Assembly (NCBI GenBank): GCA_017538685.1
Contig: JAFYIK010000187.1
Coordinates: forward strand, 1-5,640
Source: Bacteroidales bacterium
Lineage (GTDB): Bacteria > Bacteroidota > Bacteroidia > Bacteroidales > UBA932
DNA: 5,640 bases
Direction: 5' to 3'
Position numbers and translations under genes: made by a program. The notes beneath the pieces were generated by a model. That model had not been told where the DNA came from. It saw nothing but the letters and a program-made list of their open reading frames with translations, and ran no database searches. Of this stretch, positions 1 to 5,640 are shown in pieces (the stretch's first letter is position 1; the number at the start of each line of letters is the position of its first letter).

Positions 1-1955
1 ATACCGCCCGTATGAGGATGTACTTCCACGGGCAGAAGGTCTGCGACCTCACCCGCGCGTTTATCGACAGCGCCGGTGCGCGTCATTACTCGAAAGCCGC
101 CATAGCTGCTGTGGAGCAGCGCGACCCCTTCGCCCGCAAGCCTTCCGGCAGCACGCTCGAAGAGAAGATGGTCAGCGTGATGAGTTCGCCGAACGTGGCC
201 TCGCAGAAGGGCCTGGTGGAGATGTTCGACTCCACGATAGGCCGTTCGACCGTGCTTATGCCCTACGGCGGAGAGCGCCAGGCCAGCGAAACCCAGGTCT
301 CCGTGCAGAAACTGCCTGTGGACGGAGTAACCAACACCGCCAGCGCTATGGCCTTCGGCTTCAATCCCGACCTCGCGCTCTGGAGCCCGTACCACAGCGC
401 GGCCTACGCCGTGGTGGAGGCCTGCACCAAACTTGCAGCAGCCGGAGCCGACTGGAGCCATATGCGCTTCTCCTATCAGGAGTACTTCGAACGTATGGGC
501 TCCGACCCCCACACCTGGGGCAAGCCGCTCAGCGCCCTTCTGGGCGCCCTCAAGATGCAGGCCGCGCTCGGTCTGCCGTCCATAGGCGGAAAGGATTCGA
601 TGAGCGGCACCTTCGAACACATCCACGTCCCGCCGACCCTCGTGGCCTTCGGCATCACCACCGTGGATGTCCGCGATGTCATTTCCACCCCGCTGAAGAA
701 AGCAGGGAACAAGATATACCTCCTCAAGCACAATCCGCTCAAGGACTATATGCCCGACACGGAGCAGCTCAAACGCAACTGGAACTGGCTGCACGAACAG
801 ATAAAGGCCGGCCGGGTCGTGTCCGCGTGGTCGCTGAGCTACGGCGGAGTGGCTGAAGCCCTCGTGAAGATGGCTATGGGCAACGCCCTGGGCGTCAGGG
901 TGCAGCTCCCGGAAGACGAGCTCTTCTCGCTGGGCTACGGCTCGATTGTTTTCGAGGCTACTCAGCCTCTCGATGGTGCTTTGGAACTTGGCACAGTTAC
1001 CGGGAAAGACATCAGTATCAATGGCGAGACATTGCCTCTTGAGGTCTTGGAGAAGGCCTACGAAGGAAAGTATTTCGCCAATTATCCTCCCCGCGTCAAG
1101 GCGGCATTCGATGCTCCCGTGCCGGAGGTAAAGGCTAAGCCTTTCGATCCCGCGAATCTGGTGTATCCTGGAGATCCTGTTCAGCATCCGATCGTCTGTA
1201 TGCCTGTGTTCCCGGGCACGAACTGCGACTACGACACGGCGAAGGCGTTCCGCAAGGCAGGCGCGGAGGTGAGGCCGTTCATATTCCGTAACCTCACGGC
1301 TCAGGACGTGCTGGATTCGATCGACGAACTCAGCAAGAGGATAGACGAAAGCCACATCCTGGCGTTCTGCGGCGGTTTCTCTTCAGGAGACGAACCGGAC
1401 GGAAGCGGCAAGTTCATCGCCAGCGTGATCTGCAACGAGCGCGTCAGCGCTGCCATAGAAGCCTTGCAGAAGCGCGGCGGACTCATCCTTGGCATCTGCA
1501 ACGGCTTCCAGGCGCTCATAAAGAGCGGCCTGCTGCCTTACGGCAAACCCGGCAGCGTGACGCCATCTTCGCCGACCCTATTCCGCAACGACATCAACCG
1601 TCATATCTCCCTCATCGCCCGCACACGCGTGGAGTCGACCAATTCGCCCTGGCTCGCCGGGATGAAGGTCGGAGACGTGCACAGCATCGCTTTCAGCCAC
1701 GGCGAAGGTAAGTTCGTGGTAGGGGAGCAGGAGGCGAAGGAACTGTTCGCCCGCGGCCAGGTGGCCTTCCGCTATCTGGACAACCCCAACGGGTCGTACT
1801 TCGACATTGAGGGCATCCTCAGCCCGGACGGCCATATCCTCGGAAAGATGGGCCACTCCGAACGTTACGAGGAGGGCCTTTACAAGAATATCAGCGGCGA
1901 GTGCCGCCAGCCAATATTTGAAAACGCAGTGTATTATTTCAGAAAGGACCGATGA
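1..1955 (+). CDS. purL: Phosphoribosylformylglycinamidine (FGAM) synthase, long single-chain form, C-terminal part (5' partial)
   Basis: Converts FGAR, ATP and glutamine to FGAM in cytosolic purine synthesis. The reading frame is open to the window edge (T-A-R before the Met at 12), so the gene starts upstream. About 650 residues are present against roughly 1,230-1,300 in the long family, so the N-terminal half is missing. Numbering from the Met at 12: the second AIRS-like ATPase half runs about 40-360, with NVASQKGL, SPYHSAAYAV, GGKDSMSG (192-199) and SYGG (276-279). The class I glutaminase covers about 392-647, with FPGTNCD, the nucleophile Cys496 in GICNGFQ, and the His615/Glu617 pair in GHSER. 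That catalytic triad is intact, so this domain should hydrolyse glutamine. SHGEGKFVV and NSPWLAG are typical of the long PurL of streptococci, Clostridia and Bacteroidota. It ends in TGA overlapping the purC start by 4 bases. GC content falls in the linker at about 941-1200. Confidence 0.97.
   Translation, partial: TARMRMYFHGQKVCDLTRAFIDSAGARHYSKAAIAAVEQRDPFARKPSGSTLEEKMVSVMSSPNVASQKGLVEMFDSTIGRSTVLMPYGGERQASETQVSVQKLPVDGVTNTASAMAFGFNPDLALWSPYHSAAYAVVEACTKLAAAGADWSHMRFSYQEYFERMGSDPHTWGKPLSALLGALKMQAALGLPSIGGKDSMSGTFEHIHVPPTLVAFGITTVDVRDVISTPLKKAGNKIYLLKHNPLKDYMPDTEQLKRNWNWLHEQIKAGRVVSAWSLSYGGVAEALVKMAMGNALGVRVQLPEDELFSLGYGSIVFEATQPLDGALELGTVTGKDISINGETLPLEVLEKAYEGKYFANYPPRVKAAFDAPVPEVKAKPFDPANLVYPGDPVQHPIVCMPVFPGTNCDYDTAKAFRKAGAEVRPFIFRNLTAQDVLDSIDELSKRIDESHILAFCGGFSSGDEPDGSGKFIASVICNERVSAAIEALQKRGGLILGICNGFQALIKSGLLPYGKPGSVTPSSPTLFRNDINRHISLIARTRVESTNSPWLAGMKVGDVHSIAFSHGEGKFVVGEQEAKELFARGQVAFRYLDNPNGSYFDIEGILSPDGHILGKMGHSERYEEGLYKNISGECRQPIFENAVYYFRKDR
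1941..1948 (+). promoter_or_regulatory. Possible ribosome binding site of purC
   Basis: The run AGAAAGGA lies inside the end of purL, with only 3 bases between it and the purC ATG at 1952. The match to Shine-Dalgarno is fair but the spacing is short, and translation may instead be coupled to purL through the ATGA overlap. Confidence 0.35.
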
Positions 1956-2662
1956 AAAAAGAACTCATTTTTGAAGGTAACGAGAAGCGTATCTACGCCG
2001 TTGAGGATCCCAACAAGGTGATTTTCCACTACAACGACGTGATCGTGGCCTACAACAATGTCAAACGCGCCCGTCTCAAGGGCAAGGGCATCCTCACCAA
2101 CAAGATATCGGCATTGCTGCTCGAGTATCTGAACGGCTGCGGAATCCCCACTCACTTCATCGAGAGGCTGGACGACCGCGAGCAGCTCTGCCGCAAGATA
2201 GAGATTATCCCCCTGGAGGTGGTGGTCCATAACCGTATGGCCGGCACGCTTGCTGCCAAGCTGGGCGTGGAGGACGGTTTCAAGCCCGCCAACACCATCG
2301 TGGACCTCTGCTACAACAACGACGAGCTCGGCGACCCCCTCGTGAACAGGGATCAGGCCGTCGCCCTCGGGCTGGCCACCTACGAGGAACTGGAGCAGAT
2401 CCTGTCTATGGCGAGGAAAGCCGGCAAGTTGCTCACCGACCTCTTCCACAAAGCGGAAATCGAACTGGTGGACGCTAAGATAGAGTTCGGCCGCGCATCC
2501 GACACGGGCGAGATCATCATTTCCGACGAGATAAGCCCAGACACCTGCCGCCTTTGGGACGAACAGACCCTGGAAAGGCTGGACAAAGACCGTTTCCGCC
2601 TTGATCTCGGAGATGTCATCGCAGCATACACACAAGTACTTGAAAGGTTAGAATCTATATAA
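1952..2662 (+). CDS. purC: SAICAR synthetase (phosphoribosylaminoimidazole-succinocarboxamide synthase), short bacterial form, divergent
   Basis: Expected to join aspartate to CAIR using ATP, giving SAICAR. At 236 residues it matches the short bacterial PurC (E. coli 237) and not the roughly 300-residue yeast-like form. The ATP-grasp-like fold is recognisable: FEGNEKRIY at the N-terminus, LKGKGILTNKIS, THFIERL, IIPLEVVV, NNDELGDPLVN, VDAKIEFG (about 173-180) and SDEISPDTCRLWD (about 191-203). Several positions that carry substrate in E. coli PurC differ: K11 becomes Asn10, R94 His93, S100 Thr99, K123 Asn122, and the Phe of VDFK is Ala175. Retained are the equivalents of K13 (Lys12), D129 (Asp128), D175 (Asp174), K177 (Lys176), E179 (Glu178), D191 (Asp192) and R199 (Arg200). 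The start is fixed by the ATGA overlap with purL and by alignment of the N-terminus. Its stop shares a base with the purF start. PurC identity is secure from overall similarity, but full activity is not assured. Confidence 0.93.
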   Translation: MKKELIFEGNEKRIYAVEDPNKVIFHYNDVIVAYNNVKRARLKGKGILTNKISALLLEYLNGCGIPTHFIERLDDREQLCRKIEIIPLEVVVHNRMAGTLAAKLGVEDGFKPANTIVDLCYNNDELGDPLVNRDQAVALGLATYEELEQILSMARKAGKLLTDLFHKAEIELVDAKIEFGRASDTGEIIISDEISPDTCRLWDEQTLERLDKDRFRLDLGDVIAAYTQVLERLESI

Positions 2663-4020
2663 TGGGAGTTTTGGCAGTATTTGGCGTCAAAGACGCCGCG
2701 ATGCGGATCTATTACGGTCTGCACAATCTTCAGCACCGCGGTCAGGAAGGCGGTGGAATAGGCACCTTCGACTCTTCCGGCAAGTATTTCCGCCACCGCG
2801 GCCTGGGCCTTCTGAGCGAAATCTTCACCAACGGCGAACTTAACCACCTCCCCGGCGAGATGGGCATAGGCAGCGTGAAGTACTCCAACGACGTCAACGA
2901 CGGGCTGGAGTGCGTGGAGCCGCTGTTCTTCCACCACAGGGGCGGCGACTTTGCCGTGGCCTGCGACGGCAACGTGGTGAACGCCAAACAGATAGCGGAT
3001 TATCTGGAGAAGCGCGGCGTGATCTTCCAGACCGGAATGCACAGCGAGCTCCTCGCCCACCTCATCAAAAAGACGGCCGGAGAAGACCGCATCGTGAACA
3101 TCATAAAGGCGCTCAATATGATGGAGGGCGGCTTCGCCTTCGTGGTGATGACCCCCAGCCGCATCTACGCCTGCCGCGACAAACACGGCATCAAGCCCCT
3201 GTGCCTGGGCGAACTGGACGGCGGTTATGTGGTCAGCAGCGAGTCCTGCGCGTTCGAGATTATGGGCGCGAAGTTCCTGCGGGACGTCAAGCCCGGCGAG
3301 ATCCTCTCGCTTGATGCCCACGGAATGCGCAGCACCAGCTACTCCCGCTACAGCAGGCACCGTATGTGCGCGATGGAGTACATCTACTTCGCTCGCCCGG
3401 ACAGCGACATCGACGGCTGCAACGTCCACGCCTACCGCAAGGAAGCTGGACGCCGCCTGGCGCGCGAGTGCCCCGTGGAGGCCGATATGGTGGTGGGAGT
3501 GCCCGAATCCGGCCTCAGCGCCGCTATGGGCTATGCCGAAGAAAGCGGCATCCCCTACGAAATGGGTCTGGTGAAGCACAAATACGTAGGCCGCACCTTC
3601 ATCCAGCCGGTGCAGTCGATGCGCGAACTGGGCGTGAAGATGAAGCTCTCGCCCGTGCACAGCATAATCAACGGCAAACGCATAGTGCTGGTGGACGACT
3701 CTATCGTGCGCGGCACCACCTCGCTCAAGATAATCAAGCTCCTGCGCGACGCCGGTGCGGCCGAGGTGCACGTGAGGATAGCGAGCCCTATGATGCGCTT
3801 CCCGTGCCACTACGGCGTGGACACAAGCACCCTGGAGGAGCTGCTATGCTCGAACCGCAACCTCGAGGAGGCGTGCAAGGTGATAGGCGCCGACTCCCTG
3901 GGCTACCTCAGCCCCGAAAGCACCCGTGACTCCTGCTTCGGCTGCGCAGATCCCTGCCAGGCCTGCTTCACGGGCGAATATCCCACCCTGTTGTACGACG
4001 ATCAAAAGGCAGAAGACTGA
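2662..4020 (+). CDS. purF: PurF-type amidophosphoribosyltransferase with degenerate glutaminase site
   Basis: PurF makes phosphoribosylamine from PRPP, the first committed step of purine synthesis. The 452-residue protein has the Ntn-glutaminase fold (about 1-230: [26 protein letters not shown]) and the phosphoribosyltransferase domain (about 250-452: [20 protein letters not shown] and the PRPP loop [13 protein letters not shown] at about 342-354). It is the Bacillus-type iron-sulfur form: Cys236, Cys382, Cys432 and Cys435 align with the four 4Fe-4S ligands of the B. subtilis enzyme. The catalytic Cys1 aligns with the initiator Met. The frame cannot be extended to find one, because only six non-Cys codons precede it back to TGA at 2641-2643. 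R73 is Lys73, oxyanion N101 is Asp102 and D127 is His127. I infer loss of glutamine hydrolysis with ammonia-dependent synthesis retained. It overlaps purC by one base and has no convincing ribosome binding site; GAAAGG ends 14 bases upstream. Confidence 0.93.
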   Translation: MGVLAVFGVKDAAMRIYYGLHNLQHRGQEGGGIGTFDSSGKYFRHRGLGLLSEIFTNGELNHLPGEMGIGSVKYSNDVNDGLECVEPLFFHHRGGDFAVACDGNVVNAKQIADYLEKRGVIFQTGMHSELLAHLIKKTAGEDRIVNIIKALNMMEGGFAFVVMTPSRIYACRDKHGIKPLCLGELDGGYVVSSESCAFEIMGAKFLRDVKPGEILSLDAHGMRSTSYSRYSRHRMCAMEYIYFARPDSDIDGCNVHAYRKEAGRRLARECPVEADMVVGVPESGLSAAMGYAEESGIPYEMGLVKHKYVGRTFIQPVQSMRELGVKMKLSPVHSIINGKRIVLVDDSIVRGTTSLKIIKLLRDAGAAEVHVRIASPMMRFPCHYGVDTSTLEELLCSNRNLEEACKVIGADSLGYLSPESTRDSCFGCADPCQACFTGEYPTLLYDDQKAED

Positions 4021-4021
4021 T

Positions 4022-5047
4022 ATGGCGAAATCATACGAAGAATCCGGCGTGAATCTGGAGGCCGGCTACGAAGTGGTCAGGCGCATCAAGCAGCACGTTG
4101 CATCCACGGCCAGGCCCGGTTCTATGGGCAACATCGGCTCCTTCGGAGGGATGTTCGACCTCTCCTCGCTGGGAGTTAAGGAGCCCGTGCTGGTCAGCGG
4201 CACGGACGGCGTGGGCACCAAGCTCAAGATCGCCTTCGCGATGGACAAGCACGACACGATAGGAATCGACGCAGTGGCGATGTGCGTGAACGACGTGCTC
4301 GCGCAGGGCGCCGAACCTCTGTTTTTCCTGGACTATGTCGCCCTTGGGCACAACGTCCCCGCGAAGGTTGAGGTGATAGTGGCCGGTGTGGCCGAAGGCT
4401 GCCGCCAGGCCGGTTGTGCGCTCGTGGGCGGTGAGACTGCCGAGATGCCTGGTATGTATGCCGACGGCGAATACGACATAGCCGGTTACACCACCGGCGT
4501 GGTGGAGAAGAGCAAGCTCATCGACGGCAGCAAGGTGAAGGTAGGCGACGTGCTGGTGGGAATAGCCTCCAGCGGCGTTCACTCCAACGGCTTCAGCCTG
4601 GTGAGGAAGATAGTCGCCGATGCGGGGCTGAACTACCAGGATGAGATTCCTGAGTTCGGCGGCCGCTTTCTGGGCGAAGTGCTGCTGACTCCTACTAAGA
4701 TCTATGTGAAACAGATGCTGGAGGTCATCCGCCAGTGCGACGTGCACGGCGTGGCTCACATCACCGGCGGCGGTTTCGACGAAAATATCCCGCGCGTGCT
4801 GCAAAAAGGCCAGGGCCTGGAGATACGCGAGGGCAGCTGGGAGATACTTCCCGTCTTCAAGATGCTCGAAAAGTGGGGAAGCGTGCCTCACCGCGAGATG
4901 TTCAACATCTTCAATATGGGCATAGGTATGGTCGTGGTGCTGGATGCGTCCGAGGCGGCCAAGGCTATTGAAATCCTCGAATCCTTCGGCGAGAAGGCTT
5001 CGGTGATAGGAAAAGTAACTGACAAGGAAGGCGTATGCATAATCTAG
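4022..5047 (+). CDS. purM: Phosphoribosylformylglycinamidine cyclo-ligase (AIR synthetase)
   Basis: Closes the imidazole ring of FGAM with ATP, giving AIR. The 341-residue length is close to E. coli PurM (345). Family motifs are all present in order: ESGVNLEAG near the N-terminus, [19 protein letters not shown] (60-69, nucleotide/substrate region), [24 protein letters not shown] (136-146), [21 protein letters not shown] and [13 protein letters not shown]. No key motif looks damaged. I chose ATG 4022 because [11 protein letters not shown] aligns with the start of known PurM proteins. The frame is open further upstream to about 3926, but that stretch lies within the conserved purF C-terminus and encodes nothing PurM-like. 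The gene starts one base after the purF stop, which suggests coupled translation, and its last 13 bases are shared with purN. It acts directly after PurL in the pathway. Confidence 0.97.
   Translation: MAKSYEESGVNLEAGYEVVRRIKQHVASTARPGSMGNIGSFGGMFDLSSLGVKEPVLVSGTDGVGTKLKIAFAMDKHDTIGIDAVAMCVNDVLAQGAEPLFFLDYVALGHNVPAKVEVIVAGVAEGCRQAGCALVGGETAEMPGMYADGEYDIAGYTTGVVEKSKLIDGSKVKVGDVLVGIASSGVHSNGFSLVRKIVADAGLNYQDEIPEFGGRFLGEVLLTPTKIYVKQMLEVIRQCDVHGVAHITGGGFDENIPRVLQKGQGLEIREGSWEILPVFKMLEKWGSVPHREMFNIFNMGIGMVVVLDASEAAKAIEILESFGEKASVIGKVTDKEGVCII
5024..5028 (+). promoter_or_regulatory. Ribosome binding site of purN
   Basis: AAGGA, within the longer purine run AAGGAAGG, lies 6 bases before the purN ATG at 5035, inside the purM coding region. 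It is the best Shine-Dalgarno match in the window and supports the purN start at 5035. Confidence 0.55.
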
Positions 5048-5601
5048 CAGTATTCGCCAGTGGCACGGGCACCAATTTCGTGGCCATAGCCAAGGCTTGC
5101 GCCGGCGGCGTGATCGACGCGCGCGTCTCGGTGATGGTGTGCGACAAACCGGGCGCAGCCGTGATAGACCGCGCCAGGGAGTTGGGCGTGGAGACCTTCG
5201 TCTTCGACCCTCACGCATATGCGTCCAAGGCGGACTACGAAGCGGAGATAGTCAAGGTGCTTGATGCGCAGGAAGTCGAACTCGTTTGCCTTGCCGGCTA
5301 TATGCGCATCGTGGGAGAAACTCTTCTGGATGCCTATCGCGGCAGGATAATCAACATCCATCCTTCGCTTTTGCCGGCCTTCAAGGGCGCGCACGCGGTG
5401 GAGCAGGCGGTGGCCTATGGCGTGAAAGTCTACGGCATTACCATACACTGGGTGGACGAGCAGCTGGACGGCGGAAAGATAATCGCCCAGCGCGCCTTCC
5501 CTTACGAAGGATCCGACCCTGAAGAGGTGCATCGTCTCGGGCAGAAGATCGAACACGAATTATATGTTGAAACAATCAATAAACTTTTATGCGAGCGTTA
5601 G
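5035..5601 (+). CDS. purN: Phosphoribosylglycinamide formyltransferase (GAR transformylase 1)
   Basis: Transfers the formyl group of 10-formyltetrahydrofolate to GAR, giving FGAR, the substrate of PurL. The 188-residue, single-domain protein is in the usual PurN range. The N-terminal phosphate-binding segment reads FASGTGTNF (about 7-15), a variant of the common SGxGSNL. The folate/catalytic region has LAGYMRIV, then NIHPSLLP with Asn107 and His109, and DEQLDGG with Asp145. These match the catalytic trio N106, H108 and D144 of E. coli, so the enzyme should be active. The start at 5035 gives the expected N-terminus and has a good ribosome binding site. The gene overlaps purM by 13 bases at its start and purH by 13 bases at its end. 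It is not the formate-dependent PurT, so this step needs folate. Confidence 0.97.
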   Translation: MHNLAVFASGTGTNFVAIAKACAGGVIDARVSVMVCDKPGAAVIDRARELGVETFVFDPHAYASKADYEAEIVKVLDAQEVELVCLAGYMRIVGETLLDAYRGRIINIHPSLLPAFKGAHAVEQAVAYGVKVYGITIHWVDEQLDGGKIIAQRAFPYEGSDPEEVHRLGQKIEHELYVETINKLLCER

Positions 5602-5640
5602 TTAGTGTATCGGACAAGACAGGCCTTGTCCCGTTTGTAA
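5589..5640 (+). CDS. purH: Bifunctional AICAR formyltransferase / IMP cyclohydrolase, N-terminus only (3' partial)
   Basis: An ATG inside the end of purN opens a frame that runs to the window edge. The 17 residues are [17 protein letters not shown], which match the very conserved start of PurH (RALISVSDKTGLV in many bacteria). This is the beginning of the N-terminal IMP cyclohydrolase domain; the AICAR formyltransferase domain would lie beyond the window. PurH carries out the last two steps to IMP. The start overlaps purN by 13 bases and has no Shine-Dalgarno sequence; the leader is A/T-rich (CAATAAACTTTT). The call rests on a short stretch, but motif and operon position agree. Confidence 0.88.
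   Translation, partial: MRALVSVSDKTGLVPFV

Noticed and set aside
1934..2635. Minus-strand open frame covering almost exactly purC
   Set aside because: It is a mirror of the purC codon pattern with a Val/Leu/Asp-rich translation that resembles no known family.
2641..2664. Hidden Cys start for PurF upstream of the ATG, or a frameshift hiding it
   Set aside because: The in-frame codons back to the TGA at 2641 contain no Cys and no good start, and this region is the intact end of purC. Changes at three other glutamine-site positions also make a simple frameshift an insufficient explanation.
2380..3810. Long open frame on the minus strand opposite purC/purF
   Set aside because: It lies antisense to strongly conserved PurC and PurF codons, its His/Ala/Val-rich translation shows no family motif, and long antisense frames are expected opposite GC-rich genes with biased third positions.
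2910..3929. Overlapping plus-strand frames within purF (2910-3314, 3227-3574, 3366-3929)
   Set aside because: These are out-of-frame, Arg/Ala/Pro-rich translations of purF; the purF frame carries all the conserved motifs.
3926..4021. N-terminal extension of PurM upstream of 4022
   Set aside because: The extra 32 residues are an out-of-frame reading of the purF C-terminus, including its Fe-S cysteine codons; known PurM proteins begin at the position encoded at 4022.
4031..5218. Long minus-strand open frame opposite purM/purN
   Set aside because: It is fully antisense to conserved PurM motifs and the start of PurN, has a low-complexity Arg-rich start and His-rich body, and no recognisable domain.
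1..5640. Purine-responsive regulatory site (PurR box, guanine riboswitch) or terminator
   Set aside because: No intergenic space exists in the window and I saw no convincing operator, aptamer-like structure or hairpin followed by a T run; such elements would be expected upstream of purL or after the last gene.

Overview
The window is wall-to-wall coding sequence on the + strand from a de novo purine (IMP) biosynthesis cluster, in the order purL (5' end missing), purC, purF, purM, purN, purH (only the first 17 codons present). No promoter, operator, terminator, RNA gene, repeat array or mobile element is visible, and there is no intergenic space larger than 1 base. The whole stretch looks like the interior of one transcription unit.

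Junctions are extremely tight. purL and purC share ATGA (4 bases). purC and purF share one base (TAATG). purF and purM are separated by 1 base. purM/purN and purN/purH each overlap by 13 bases. The order C-F-M-N-H matches the purine operons of Bacillus and Clostridia. The FGAM synthase, however, is the long single-chain form with a fused C-terminal glutaminase, and it sits upstream of purC. The proteins cover PRPP to phosphoribosylamine (PurF), GAR to FGAR (PurN), FGAR to FGAM (PurL), FGAM to AIR (PurM), CAIR to SAICAR (PurC) and the last two steps to IMP (PurH). PurD, PurE/K and PurB are not in the window.

Organism: a bacterium with roughly 60% GC coding sequence, mostly G/C-ending codons but common ATA for Ile. 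The long PurL resembles the version found in streptococci, Clostridia and Bacteroidota. Several starts lack a good Shine-Dalgarno sequence and have A/T-rich leaders, which leans toward Bacteroidota, but the assignment is tentative.

Three things stand out. (1) PurF keeps its phosphoribosyltransferase site and all four Fe-S cysteines, but its N-terminal glutaminase has lost the nucleophilic Cys1 (Met here) together with other glutamine-site residues (R73 to K, N101 to D, D127 to H). It looks like an ammonia-dependent or partner-fed phosphoribosylamine synthase. (2) The neighbouring PurC is substituted at several positions that in E. coli PurC bind ATP or CAIR. (3) The tetranucleotide CATG is absent from the entire window, and codons before internal Met codons end in T instead of the otherwise preferred C, suggesting selection against CATG.
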